From the NCBI RefSeq assembly GCF_018917935.1, contig NZ_JAHLPN010000002.1, positions 124,001 to 188,000 on the forward strand: a DNA stretch of 64,000 nucleotides. Reading direction: 5' to 3'. This DNA comes from Kineothrix sp. MSJ-39. GTDB lineage: Bacteria > Bacillota > Clostridia > Lachnospirales > Lachnospiraceae. Below the pieces are notes generated by a model, which was not told where the DNA came from, searched no databases, and was given only the letters and a program-made list of their open reading frames with translations. This document shows, piece by piece, positions 8,410-17,380 of this stretch (positions are counted from its first letter, which is position 1; each line of letters opens with the position of its first letter). The position numbers were made by a program, and so were the translations under genes.

Positions 8410-9705
8410 TCACTTTCCTTGCTCATTCTTCGCCAGCTCTCCTTCTATAAAGAGCAATGCCGACCGCTGTCCGCAGTCCGTTTCTTCCATATTGCTGTAA
8501 CATGCATGAAGCAGCGTCTTACATGCATTTCTGTACTCTAAACTCACCAGCGTATCATCCGCAACAGACAGCTTCAGCATCGCTGTGATACTGTCCGCCC
8601 TATCTTCGATCGTATACTGTGACAGTACACGGTCAGACAGCTCCCCGCATTCCTTCAGAAGCCTGCTCATCTGCTGTTCACACAGCGTTGTATCCACACG
8701 CTGCAGACTCGTCAGATAAAACAGATCTCCCCAGAAGCCTGCAGTCGTATCTTCTGCCGCTTCATACTGCTTGATTACCTGATGATAACTATATGATCCG
8801 GCCGCCTTAAAAAGTGCCGCTGCCGCCATATACTGTTCCGGCGATACCGCCGTGTCCGTCCGGCTTCTGCTCCTTGCCGCTGCCTGATAAGCAGTCTGCG
8901 CCTGTTTCAGATAAGCCGCCGCTCCCGCTTCATTCTTCAGGACATGATAACACTGCGCCATCGCTGCTGCATAGGTATACACTGCCCTGACATAAGCCAT
9001 ATCTGCATCCGATGCGGAAACACTGCTCTTTGCCTGCTCCGTGTGATACCGGATCAAATAGTCTGCATCCTCCTGCAGCTTCTTCAGATCTTCCTCTTCC
9101 GGTTCTGCATAAAATTCCTGTAGCACGGCAAGGATCAGTAGTGCCTGATAATCTGTTTCTTCTTCCGCTGTATAATAGTCCTCCGGCGCAGTATTCCGCC
9201 AGCTTTCCCGGTCTGTCTCAAACTGCGTCCGGTATCTGTCCTCATAAATCTGAAATGTATACGATCTGCCGATCACTGCCGTCTGTATGTAATAGCTTCC
9301 CGGCTCAGTCAGCCCGGAGAAATCTCCCCATGCTTTTCCAGCTTCACCGGTCTGCTGTATACTTCCCTGATAAACAACCTGTTTATCCTTCTGCCGGTAC
9401 ACAGAAAAGGTATCCTGCAGATCCTGCCCTGTGAAACAGGCATATTTGATATCCGCCGGCGCATATCCCTGTAAATCTATTGCAATATTGGAACTGACCG
9501 TCGGCCGGTCGATCCCAAGTGCCGTACTGTCTGTCTGCGTTTTTGTTGTTTCATCTGAAAGTTCTTCTTTTTCTTCTCCGCTTTCTGTCGTGATCTGCTC
9601 CTTCTGCCCGACTACACTCGTCTGACAACCTACCAGCAGCAGGCAGAGGAAGACAGAAAAAAACGCTGCTATACGTTTTCTAAATTCCCTTTTATCCTTT
9701 GTCAA
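8410..9705 (-). CDS. Lipoprotein with GH9-like (CelD_N Ig plus alpha/alpha) fold, probably non-catalytic
   Basis: A protein of about 431 aa. The best start is TTG at 9703-9705, seven bases after GGAGGT; an ATG at 9729 would place the RBS inside the gene. The signal peptide ends in lipobox LLLVGC, and a Ser/Thr/Glu linker follows. Residues about 80-165 (IAIDLQGYAPADIKYACF to YYIQTAVIGRSYTFQI) look like the Ig-like domain that precedes family 9 glycoside hydrolases. The helical remainder (YQALLILAVLQEFYAEPEEE, MAYVRAVYTYAAAMAQCY) resembles their alpha/alpha barrel but is shorter, and I cannot find the usual Asp pair or the general-acid motif. It sits beside ddl and the sporulation genes. Function unknown. 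Confidence 0.6.
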   Translation of the reverse strand: MTKDKREFRKRIAAFFSVFLCLLLVGCQTSVVGQKEQITTESGEEKEELSDETTKTQTDSTALGIDRPTVSSNIAIDLQGYAPADIKYACFTGQDLQDTFSVYRQKDKQVVYQGSIQQTGEAGKAWGDFSGLTEPGSYYIQTAVIGRSYTFQIYEDRYRTQFETDRESWRNTAPEDYYTAEEETDYQALLILAVLQEFYAEPEEEDLKKLQEDADYLIRYHTEQAKSSVSASDADMAYVRAVYTYAAAMAQCYHVLKNEAGAAAYLKQAQTAYQAAARSRSRTDTAVSPEQYMAAAALFKAAGSYSYHQVIKQYEAAEDTTAGFWGDLFYLTSLQRVDTTLCEQQMSRLLKECGELSDRVLSQYTIEDRADSITAMLKLSVADDTLVSLEYRNACKTLLHACYSNMEETDCGQRSALLFIEGELAKNEQGK

Positions 9706-9783
9706 AAAACTTACCTCCACACACGACATTTATTATAACGCATGCTCCCTGACAGGTAAAGAGGCTTTCTGATTTGCACACGC

Positions 9784-10704
9784 CTATTGCAGAAGCTGCA
9801 ATGGATCGACCGGCGTTCCGTCTTTTAAGATCTCCAGATACACATGATCTCCTTCTACGGAGAAATATTTGGTTGTTTTTGCCACATTACCGATCACCTG
9901 ACCTCTGGCAACCGTCGCGCCTTCCGCTACCTGCAGATCTGTCAGTTGTCCATAGATAACTTCATAACCGCTTCCGAGTGTCGTCACCACATACTGTCCG
10001 ATCTGTGCATCCGTTCCGATCTCCTTTACCACACCTTTGGCGCAGGCACTGACCGGAGTTCCTTCCGCAGCACTGATATAAATTGCCGGATTATATTTAT
10101 ATTGCTCAAGTGTCTGGAAATAAACAGCCGCGTCCATGCTGTAATTTAAGATCACATCACCGCTGACCGGCCAGGTCATACCGTCCTCCGGCGAAAATGT
10201 CAGAACCGCAGCAGCCGTTTCCGTAGTTTCTTCTGCTGTACTGCTCTGCTGTCCGCTTGTATCTTTCTGCTGCTCATCTGCATCATTTTGTGACTGCACC
10301 TTATCCGCTTCTGTATTGTCCTGTTTTGTTTTATCTCCGGACTGAGAGGTCTGCTGCTCTGCCTGATCTGTGCCTGATGGTGTCTGCAGTTTTGTCCCAT
10401 CCTGCGGTTCGGTTATCTCCTGCTTACCATCTTTTGCGGTATTCTTTTCCGCATCCGTTTCAGCCGCAATTACGGGATTCTGCACATCATTTCCGGTCAC
10501 CTTTGCAACCCCTGCACCTTCCGTACGTATGTCTCCTGCCAGATCTTCCTGCTTCTGCTCCACCGAAAGCTGTGAAAGATCCACTTCATACTCACTCTTT
10601 GGCATTTCCTGATTCACATAAAAGGCGGTCAGCAGACAGCCTGTGATCACAACAGCCGTGGAAAACAGAAGGCTTCTCCTTTGTTTTTTATCATTTTTAC
10701 GCAT
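9784..10704 (-). CDS. SpoIIQ-like M23/LytM-domain protein
   Basis: A 306-aa protein with a short basic cytoplasmic tail, one membrane helix (LLFSTAVVITGCLLTAFYV, residues about 12-30), a low-complexity Gln/Thr/Asp-rich linker to about residue 165, and a C-terminal LytM/M23 domain (MTWPVSGDVILNYSMD onward). It directly follows spoIID, as spoIIQ does in clostridia. SpoIIQ spans the forespore membrane and binds SpoIIIAH across the engulfment gap. The HxxxD zinc motif is absent (NPAIYI in its place); of the HxH motif only the first His survives (HVYLEI), so peptidase activity is unlikely. Start preceded by GAGGTGATG. A plain cell-wall M23 protein is the alternative. Confidence 0.72.
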   Translation of the reverse strand: MRKNDKKQRRSLLFSTAVVITGCLLTAFYVNQEMPKSEYEVDLSQLSVEQKQEDLAGDIRTEGAGVAKVTGNDVQNPVIAAETDAEKNTAKDGKQEITEPQDGTKLQTPSGTDQAEQQTSQSGDKTKQDNTEADKVQSQNDADEQQKDTSGQQSSTAEETTETAAAVLTFSPEDGMTWPVSGDVILNYSMDAAVYFQTLEQYKYNPAIYISAAEGTPVSACAKGVVKEIGTDAQIGQYVVTTLGSGYEVIYGQLTDLQVAEGATVARGQVIGNVAKTTKYFSVEGDHVYLEILKDGTPVDPLQLLQ

Positions 10705-10774
10705 ATTTCATCACCTCGGTTTCAGTGTTTCCACTTTTCCGGCAAACTATGCAATGTTCTATGCGCAAAACAAC

Positions 10775-11701
10775 TTATTCCATGCGGTCAAATGTGATAT
10801 TCTGATAAAAATAATTCAGTATCTCCTGATAATCCTGTCCCTGCTGTGCCAGCAGATTTCCGTAATACTGATCAAACCCGAATCCATGCCCGATGCCTTT
10901 TGTCGTAAAGAGATAGCTTCCGTTTTTTTCTTCCCATGTAAAATTAGAAGAAGGTAACTGCAGTTCTTCCCGCAGTGACTCACCGCTTACCTTTTCTCCA
11001 TTCCGCAAAAGCTCGATCACATAGCCCTGTTGATCCTTTTTGACAGACGATGCATCCAGTTCTCCCGTCTGTTCTTTTCTCCGCTTTGTTGTCCGGATAT
11101 AAGAGGCTGCGGAAAGATTTTTACTGCAGTCTGCCTGTTTCAGATAGCCATATGCATCGGAAAGCTCCGCTCCGTCCCTTGTCATTCCCGCACTCATGCC
11201 ATGGTAGCAGCCCATGACAGGCATTCCCTCATAAACCGCAACAACGCCTTTTGTCTGACTGACGGCTTCTAACAGCTTTTTCTCTGTTTCTTCATAGCTG
11301 TCTCCCCATTTTTTCTTCTGCTCCGCCACGGAAAGATAACTGCTGTCTGCTGTCGTCAGCTCTGCAAGTTTTGTATCTTCCTGCTGCATTTTGCGGTAAA
11401 GGCTGCTTCTGAGCATCACTGCCTGCGCTTTCAACGTCTCCGTTTCGTAGCTGCTGTCGATGCTGCCTGCCAGCGCGCCCACCAGAAAAAGCTCTGACGG
11501 GATCTTTTTCTGTTCTTTTTCCCAGTAGACAAAGTATTTTCCATCCGAAAGCTGTGTGGTCAGTTCCAGTTCCTGCTGCTGCCAGTCTGTAGTCTCCGGA
11601 GCCGTTTCCACATGCTTCTGCTGCCAGAAGGACATTGCAAAGTAAGGAAATAAAAGTAAGAATAGGACAACTGCAAAAGCATCCTTCACGCCCTGTTTCA
11701 T
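10775..11701 (-). CDS. spoIID: Stage II sporulation protein D (SpoIID/LytB domain)
   Basis: Membrane-anchored lytic transglycosylase of the engulfment machinery (with SpoIIM and SpoIIP). About 308 aa with an N-terminal helix (DAFAVVLFLLLFPYFAMSF), then the SpoIID domain: LVGALAGSIDSSYETETLKAQAVMLRSSLY near residue 90, YHGMSAG near 170, and the C-terminal KGIGHGFGFDQYYGNLLAQQG. The usual LKAQAVAARTY region is conserved. I prefer the ATG at 11701 because AGAGG is 9 bp upstream; an ATG six bases earlier is too close. SpoIIQ-like gene follows. Confidence 0.88.
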   Translation of the reverse strand: MKQGVKDAFAVVLFLLLFPYFAMSFWQQKHVETAPETTDWQQQELELTTQLSDGKYFVYWEKEQKKIPSELFLVGALAGSIDSSYETETLKAQAVMLRSSLYRKMQQEDTKLAELTTADSSYLSVAEQKKKWGDSYEETEKKLLEAVSQTKGVVAVYEGMPVMGCYHGMSAGMTRDGAELSDAYGYLKQADCSKNLSAASYIRTTKRRKEQTGELDASSVKKDQQGYVIELLRNGEKVSGESLREELQLPSSNFTWEEKNGSYLFTTKGIGHGFGFDQYYGNLLAQQGQDYQEILNYFYQNITFDRME

Positions 11702-11751
11702 GTTCATACACCTCTGAGTAGTATATGCCACAGGCATAAGCCATAGCACAT

Positions 11752-11790
11752 AAAAAAATCCCATCAACACATACCGGTGCTGATGGGATC
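11752..11790 (-). terminator. Terminator of the calcium-loop protein gene
   Basis: Stem ATCCCATCA / TGATGGGAT followed on the minus strand by seven T residues. Lies between the calcium-loop gene and spoIID. Confidence 0.8.
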
Positions 11791-11835
11791 TTATGGCATT
11801 ACGCTTCTATTCAGACTGCTCTGTCCATATCCGAT

Positions 11836-12891
11836 CTACTGTGCCAGATCCAGCTGCTGCATCGTTCCTGCTGTTCCGTTTTCATACAGGAAAATACCGG
11901 TGCTGCGGATCTGTCCGTTCTTTGTATTGTCCTTCTGGGAATTCAGTGAAAAGTCTGTTGCTGCTCTTTGCAGGCAGATCGCGCCTACGCCCGCCTCTTT
12001 GAGTGTATACAGCTCATCTTTTCCGTTCTCATCCTTTGCCCAGATCCGAAGTTTGTCAAAGATCGGATCATTTTCATCGATCCAGCCGTTTCCGTCTGCA
12101 TCATATTCCGCAAGATCTGCAAAGCCGTCACCGCTCTTTGTGCCAAACAGCTCTGAGCCGTCATTGATCATGCCGTCGCCATTTTTATCCAGTGCCAGAT
12201 AACCGCTTCCGCGCTGCAGATAAGAAATACTTTCTTCCTCACCGTCCGCATCAATATCAAACATGAATTTCTGGTCGGAAAGCCCTGCAATATTGCCATC
12301 GAGGTTGATAACAAGCGGATCCGTCAGATCCACGATCTCAGCAATGTTTTCGATCTTCGTTTCTTCCCGGAATCTTCGGCTCATGCCAAGCTCCAGCCCA
12401 AAACTGATCTCCCTGCCATCTGCCGTGCGGACTGTTCCACTTGTGCGGAAGGCAGTTTCCTCAGATTCTTCATGATAATAAGAAGCTGTCAGATTTACCC
12501 GTCTTATAGTAGCCTGTTGTCCTGTGGTAACCGGCTGCAGATAAGTATCATCTACCTGCACCTCTTTCCACTTGTCGCCGTACAAAAGCCGGATCAGATA
12601 TTGCAGACACTGCTGTCTGATCGACTGCATAGTCCTCTTTTCCTCTAAAGAGGTAATGCTCCTTGTACTGCCGGTCTGCATCAGACCGGTCGCCTTTGTG
12701 AGACCGTCCATATACGGTTCTGTGTCCTCTTCCCCCGTTTCTGTTTGAAACAGATCTGCAAATGACCTGTTCCCCATTTCGCTTCCCTGCATCGTCGTTG
12801 CATCGACTACTGTCATGCCAATCGTTTTTCGTTCTACAGAAGTATACCTTCTGGCGGATTCCATTCCTATGTAGCTGGAATCAATTTTCAA
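11836..12891 (-). CDS. Calcium-loop (EF-hand/dockerin-like) repeat protein
   Basis: About 351 aa. The start is TTG at 12889-12891, six bases after AGGAGG; the ORF extends upstream to 13071 but that part is a hairpin repeat array. No signal peptide is visible. Residues about 195-310 hold acidic loops of calcium-binding type: FDIDADGEEES, LDKNGDGMINDGSELFG and YDADGNGWIDENDPIFDKL, followed by LRIWAKDENGKDELYTLKEAGV. This block recurs in Firmicutes and proteobacterial VCBS/haemolysin-type proteins. The N-terminal half is not recognised. Function unknown; it may be a calcium-dependent surface or structural protein. Confidence 0.6.
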   Translation of the reverse strand: MKIDSSYIGMESARRYTSVERKTIGMTVVDATTMQGSEMGNRSFADLFQTETGEEDTEPYMDGLTKATGLMQTGSTRSITSLEEKRTMQSIRQQCLQYLIRLLYGDKWKEVQVDDTYLQPVTTGQQATIRRVNLTASYYHEESEETAFRTSGTVRTADGREISFGLELGMSRRFREETKIENIAEIVDLTDPLVINLDGNIAGLSDQKFMFDIDADGEEESISYLQRGSGYLALDKNGDGMINDGSELFGTKSGDGFADLAEYDADGNGWIDENDPIFDKLRIWAKDENGKDELYTLKEAGVGAICLQRAATDFSLNSQKDNTKNGQIRSTGIFLYENGTAGTMQQLDLAQ

Positions 12892-12925
12892 ATAGTCCCT
12901 CCTTTTCTTGTCGCCACATATGGAA

Positions 12926-13061
12926 CCCCTCGCATAAGAATTTGCTTCGCAAAGCTCGGGGCTGCATCCTGCATCACAGATGCAGGACATATTCTGGAAC
13001 CCCTCGCATGAGAATTTGCTTCGCAAAGCTCGGGGCTGCATCCTGCACCTGTGGTGCCGGA
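12926..13061. repeat. Two tandem copies of a two-hairpin repeat unit
   Basis: Each unit has GGAAC, then CCCCTCGC...GCTCGGGG enclosing a TTTGC-TTC-GCAAA stem, then a second small hairpin (CCTGCATC-ACA-GATGCAGG in the first copy; TCCTGCACC-TGT-GGTGCCGGA in the second). The period is 74 bp. Related units occur at 60660-60817. Confidence 0.75.
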
Positions 13062-13070
13062 TATATGCCA

Positions 13071-13107
13071 AAAGGTGTATGTCTGCAAATGCAGAACATA
13101 CACCTTC
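13071..13107 (-). terminator. Terminator of the aconitase-family hydratase gene
   Basis: Inverted repeat AAGGTGTATGT / ACATACACCTT with inner CTGCA/TGCAG. On the minus strand it ends ACACCTTTTGG, a short T-tract. Confidence 0.6.
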
Positions 13108-13184
13108 CGTGGCTGACTTTTATCATTAAACTTACATAATGATTATCGGTCAGAATTTCATTTACTTAATACTTAAATCATAAG

Positions 13185-15488
13185 TTATACTCTGTTGTAG
13201 TTGATGAGGCAGCCCTTTAAGATGATCTCTCTTTCCTCATCGGTCAGTTCACCGAGTCTGAGTGTAAACGGTACAAGCGTATCCTTTACTACATAGGCTG
13301 TGATCTCATCCCATTTCTCCTCTACTGCCTTTTTGATATCAGGAATGAACAGGTAATCCAGATTCTGGAATGGAAGCTCGCCTTCCTCGATCAGGAATGG
13401 AAGCATACCCCAGTTGATCAGGTTGGAACGATATCTCTTGGTCGCATATTCGTTGGCAATGTTTGCCCAGCCGCCAAGTACCTTCTGGCAGCTTGCTGCC
13501 TGCTCTCTTGCAGAACCATCACCCGGTTTTACCGCAAAAATCGTGGAGCCGATACCAAATGTTTCGTGGGTCAGATCCGGGAACTGGGTTCTGATCACGC
13601 CCATGACAGCCTTGATCTCCGGAAGCTCTGCACATGGATGTACATCACTTTCTCCGCTGATCAGTGCTTCTCTTGCCTTTTCTGCCTTCTGTACTTCCTT
13701 TGCACGGCCGACATAAGCCGGATCCTTACGGGAAAGTGCAAATTCTGCAAGTCCGAGCGGATTGGAACGGTAAGAAGAAGTCTCACCGGATGGGATCAGC
13801 TCATCCGTTGTTGTAACCGGATCGTGGATCTCGGAAACAACCTTCAGCACCAGATTGTCGGTCAGTGCTACCATCTTCGGCCAATCTTTGATGTTTGGTC
13901 CGAAATGGATCTCAACGGAAGGATCTGCCACGCCCTTGGAATCAAAGACACGGTTCTTATAAATATTTGCATCAAAGTGATATTTGTATTTGCCAAATTC
14001 ACCGTCAAATTCTGTTGCAGGTGTCAGAACGCCCTTATTTGCCGCAGTTGCTGCAATGGAACGTGCATCCATCAGTGCAACGGAAGAGATCTGACCGTTC
14101 TGCAGCTTGGAACCTTCACGGTTCGGGAAGTTTCTTGTAGAATGACGGATCGAGAATGCATTGTTTGCCGGTGTATCACCTGCGCCGAAGCAAGGGCCGC
14201 AGAATGCAGTCTTCATAACAGCTCCTGTTTCAAGAATTGTCGCTGCACAACCATTCTTGATCAGTTCCATATAAACTGGCATAGAAGCCGGATATACACT
14301 TAAAGTAAATTCATCGGATCCGATGTATCTGCCCTTTAAGATATCAGCAGCCGCACAGATATTTTCAAATCCGCCGCCCGCACAGCCTGCGATAATTCCC
14401 TGATCTACCATAAATTTGCCGTTTACTACTTTATCTGCCAGAGAATACGGTACCTGACCGTCCAGAGAAACCTTAGCTCTTTCTTCTACATCATGGAGCA
14501 CATCTGCAAGGTTTGCATTGACTTCCTCGATCGTATATGTATTGCTCGGATGGAATGGCATGGCGATCATTGGCTTGATCGCAGAAAGGTCAACCTCGAT
14601 CAGTCCATCATAGTAGGTTACCTGACCCGGATTCAGTTCTTTAAACTCTTCACTTCTGCCATGGATCTCATAAAACTCTTTGATCTGCTCATCTGTGCGC
14701 CAGATAGAGGACAGACATGTTGTTTCCGTTGTCATGACATCAATGCCGATTCTGAAATCAGCGGAAAGAGCGGATACTCCCGGTCCGACAAATTCCATGA
14801 CTTTATTCTTTACATATCCATTTGCAAATACCGCACCGATGATCGCAAGTGCAACGTCCTGTGGGCCAACGCCTTTGACCGGTGCACCCTTTAAATAAAC
14901 ACCGACAACACCCGGCATATTGATATCATAGGTCTGGCAGAGGAGCTGCTTTACAAGCTCAGGTCCACCCTCGCCCATTGCCATTGTACCAAGTGCGCCA
15001 TATCTTGTATGAGAATCGGATCCTAAGATCATTCTGCCGCCGCCTGCAAGCATTTCTCTTGCAAACTGGTGAATGACTGCCTGATGCGGTGGTACATAAA
15101 CACCGCCGTATTTCTTTGCACAGGTCAGACCAAACATATGATCATCTTCATTGATCGTTCCGCCTACCGCACAAAGAGAGTTGTGACAGTTCGTCAGGAC
15201 ATACGGGATCGGAAACTTTTCCAGCCCTGATGCTCTGGCTGTCTGGATAATGCCGACAAATGTAATATCATGGCTTGTCAGCTTATCAAACTTGATCTTC
15301 AGCTTTTCCATATTTCCCGAAGTATTGTGATCCTTCAAAATACCATATGCAATCGTCTGCTGCGCAGCTTCCTGTTTTGTGACTGTTTTCCCTGTTTTGG
15401 CTGTTATCGCAGCCTGTGCCTGTGCGTTATCCGGTATGATCTCTGTTCCGTTTACCAGATAGGCGCCGCCCTCATGCAATTTGATCAT
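13185..15488 (-). CDS. Aconitase-family hydratase
   Basis: A 767-aa [4Fe-4S] hydro-lyase of the aconitase superfamily, closer to the YbhJ-type 'putative hydratase' group than to canonical AcnA/AcnB. The active-site region [23 protein letters not shown] is near residue 155. Cluster cysteines are expected in [10 protein letters not shown] (about 395) and the [10 protein letters not shown] pair (about 455). The C-terminal swivel domain holds [15 protein letters not shown]. The substrate is not certain: citrate/isocitrate or another 2-hydroxy acid is possible. The start follows AGGAGG, with its own promoter (15540-15568) facing that of degV. Confidence 0.85.
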   Translation of the reverse strand: MIKLHEGGAYLVNGTEIIPDNAQAQAAITAKTGKTVTKQEAAQQTIAYGILKDHNTSGNMEKLKIKFDKLTSHDITFVGIIQTARASGLEKFPIPYVLTNCHNSLCAVGGTINEDDHMFGLTCAKKYGGVYVPPHQAVIHQFAREMLAGGGRMILGSDSHTRYGALGTMAMGEGGPELVKQLLCQTYDINMPGVVGVYLKGAPVKGVGPQDVALAIIGAVFANGYVKNKVMEFVGPGVSALSADFRIGIDVMTTETTCLSSIWRTDEQIKEFYEIHGRSEEFKELNPGQVTYYDGLIEVDLSAIKPMIAMPFHPSNTYTIEEVNANLADVLHDVEERAKVSLDGQVPYSLADKVVNGKFMVDQGIIAGCAGGGFENICAAADILKGRYIGSDEFTLSVYPASMPVYMELIKNGCAATILETGAVMKTAFCGPCFGAGDTPANNAFSIRHSTRNFPNREGSKLQNGQISSVALMDARSIAATAANKGVLTPATEFDGEFGKYKYHFDANIYKNRVFDSKGVADPSVEIHFGPNIKDWPKMVALTDNLVLKVVSEIHDPVTTTDELIPSGETSSYRSNPLGLAEFALSRKDPAYVGRAKEVQKAEKAREALISGESDVHPCAELPEIKAVMGVIRTQFPDLTHETFGIGSTIFAVKPGDGSAREQAASCQKVLGGWANIANEYATKRYRSNLINWGMLPFLIEEGELPFQNLDYLFIPDIKKAVEEKWDEITAYVVKDTLVPFTLRLGELTDEEREIILKGCLINYNRV

Positions 15489-15539
15489 GTGTTATCCTCC
15501 TGTTAGTCAGTTTGATCCGTTAAAACCCAAATCATTTAC

Positions 15540-15568
15540 AGTTTATCATGCTTTTTTTCTGTCTGCAA
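15540..15568 (-). promoter_or_regulatory. Promoter of the hydratase gene
   Basis: Minus strand TTGCAG, 17 bp, TAAACT. Confidence 0.5.
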
Positions 15569-15605
15569 CTACAGCCGATTTCTTTTCTCAAAAAGGGCTG
15601 CCCCA

Positions 15606-15634
15606 TTGACGGAGCAGAGATTCTATCGTAATAT
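15606..15634 (+). promoter_or_regulatory. Promoter of the first degV gene
   Basis: Plus strand TTGACG, 17 bp, TAATAT, followed by AAGGAGGG and the ATG at 15662. Confidence 0.7.
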
Positions 15635-15661
15635 GAAGTGGAATTTAAGGAGGGTTTTATT

Positions 15662-16549
15662 ATGAGTGAATATATCATCAGCTGCTGTTCCACAGCAGAT
15701 CTTTCCAAAGAACACTTTACCGATAGAAATATCCATTACATCTGCTTCCACTATTTTCTGGACGGCAAGCCTTATGCCGATGACCTCGGACAATCCATGC
15801 CATTTGACAAATTTTATGAAGCAATGGCAAACGGTGCTGATACCAAGACATCCCAGATCAATATGGAAGAATTTGTCGAGTATTTTGAGCCGTTTTTACA
15901 GGCGGGAAAAGATATCATCCATCTGACGCTTTCTTCCGGCATTTCCGGTGTCTACAATTCCGCCATGCTCGCAAAAGAGGAGCTTGCCGAAAAGTATCCT
16001 GACCGCAAGATCTATATCATCGATTCGCTTGCCGCATCTTCCGGTTACGGACTTTTGATGGACAAGCTGGCAGATCTGCGCGACGGCGGAATGGATATCG
16101 ATACACTTGCAAAGTGGGCAGAAGACAACCGCCTGAAGGTAAACCACTGGTTCTTCTCCACCGATCTTACCTTCTATGTAAAAGGCGGGCGTATTTCCAA
16201 AGCTGCAGGCGCAATTGGTGGCATGCTGAATATCTGTCCGTTGTTAAATGTAGATCTGGAAGGTCGTCTGATCCCAAGACAGAAGATCCGTACCAAGAAA
16301 AAGGTCATTGCTGCCATCGCAGATAAGATGAAAGAGCTTGCTGAGAACGGACTGGATTACGACGGCAAATGCTATATTTCCCAGTCAGCCTGCTATGAAG
16401 ACGCCAGAGCGGTTGCAGACCTCATAGAAGCTGCTTTCCCGCATCTGAACGGAAAGGTAGAGATCAACTCCATCGGTACAACGATCGGCAGTCATACAGG
16501 ACCGGGCACAGTTGCTCTGTTCTTCTGGGGACAGGAACGTACAAATTAA
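15662..16549 (+). CDS. DegV family fatty-acid-binding protein
   Basis: A 295-aa DegV protein. In Firmicutes these are FakB-type proteins that hold a fatty acid while FakA phosphorylates it. Motifs are the N-terminal YIISCCSTADLSKEHF, the LTLSSGISGVYNSAMLA loop near residue 90, FYVKGGRISKAAGAIGGMLN near 175, and the C-terminal IGTTIGSHTGPGTVALFFWG. Start at 15662 follows AAGGAGGG. No fakA kinase gene lies nearby, so the lipid role is by family only. A second DegV is at 58051. Confidence 0.9.
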   Translation: MSEYIISCCSTADLSKEHFTDRNIHYICFHYFLDGKPYADDLGQSMPFDKFYEAMANGADTKTSQINMEEFVEYFEPFLQAGKDIIHLTLSSGISGVYNSAMLAKEELAEKYPDRKIYIIDSLAASSGYGLLMDKLADLRDGGMDIDTLAKWAEDNRLKVNHWFFSTDLTFYVKGGRISKAAGAIGGMLNICPLLNVDLEGRLIPRQKIRTKKKVIAAIADKMKELAENGLDYDGKCYISQSACYEDARAVADLIEAAFPHLNGKVEINSIGTTIGSHTGPGTVALFFWGQERTN

Positions 16550-16580
16550 TAAATAAATTTACTTTTTAATACATGTAAAA

Positions 16581-16625
16581 AAACAGGAACTGTAACTTAT
16601 CATCCATAAGCTGCAGTTCCTGTTT
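16581..16625 (+). terminator. Terminator after the first degV gene
   Basis: Stem AACAGGAACTG / CAGTTCCTGTT followed by TTTTCTCC. Confidence 0.8.
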
Positions 16626-16792
16626 TTCTCCCTTTATGCCGCCCTGCAAGCTGTTATCATACCTGTAACAAACGCTTACATGCAACATATCTCCTCATAA
16701 TCCGTTATGTCCCATTCGTATATAAATACTGCATTCTCTCTCTTTTGTATGATATTGCATCTTTTCCCTCCTTTTCCCATCGAAAGTGCATA

Positions 16793-16864
16793 AACTATAG
16801 TTATTTATACACATAATAACTATAGCAATTTGAACTTTCCATGTCAATAAACTAAACTATGGTT
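16793..16864 (+). promoter_or_regulatory. Three operator-like palindromes upstream of an XRE regulator
   Basis: AACTATAGTT (16793-16802), AACTATAGCA (16818-16827) and AACTATGGTT (16855-16864). The first is a perfect palindrome, and the last covers the start codon of the regulator gene. Centres are 25 and 37 bp apart. This is a likely autoregulatory site. The stretch 16626-16792 has no other feature I can support. Confidence 0.55.
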
Positions 16865-17218
16865 ATGATAAAAAATAATAATTGTAATATCGGAAACAGA
16901 ATAAAAGAGCTTCGGACAGAGCAGGGACTCAGTCAGGAGCAGCTTGCGCTTTCCTCAGGTATTACAACTACCTATCTGGGGCTTTTAGAGCGCAATCTGA
17001 AAAACCCTACTGTAAAAGTACTGGAACAGATCTGTACTGCACTTCATATTGACCTTTCCAGTTTTTTTGAGTCCTCTTTGCAAATATCACATACCTACGA
17101 TCCTTATACGACGCAGATTCTGGCTCAGGTAATCAACCGCAATGAACCGGAAAAGCAGTTGATCCTGAAACTGGTCAAAGATCTGACCAGATATTTCGAC
17201 AATGTTTCCACTTTTTAG
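16859..17218 (+). CDS. XRE family HTH transcriptional regulator
   Basis: A 119-aa protein with an N-terminal XRE/Cro-like helix-turn-helix (residues about 10-65: GNRIKELRTEQGLSQEQLAL then TTYLGLLERNLKNPTVKVLE) and a short helical tail. Start is the ATG at 16859 or 16865; no good Shine-Dalgarno site is seen and the start codon lies within an operator-like palindrome. Transcription could therefore be leaderless or start just upstream. Targets unknown; self-repression is likely. Confidence 0.8.
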   Translation: MVMIKNNNCNIGNRIKELRTEQGLSQEQLALSSGITTTYLGLLERNLKNPTVKVLEQICTALHIDLSSFFESSLQISHTYDPYTTQILAQVINRNEPEKQLILKLVKDLTRYFDNVSTF

Positions 17219-17380
17219 AATAGCATATTATATGTTGTTTCTAAATATGTGACAAGAATTGTGACAATCTTTTTGTGTACGCATTTCTATTCTGACTGGA
17301 ATTTTTTTTAAAATCAGATATAATAAATATAATTATTATTATACAAATCACTGGGGTTCATACAAGAGGGGAGCACACAT

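Noticed and set aside
13185-15488. Canonical aconitase (citB/acnA)
   Set aside because: The overall motifs fit the YbhJ-type hydratase group better, so I did not give an acn symbol.
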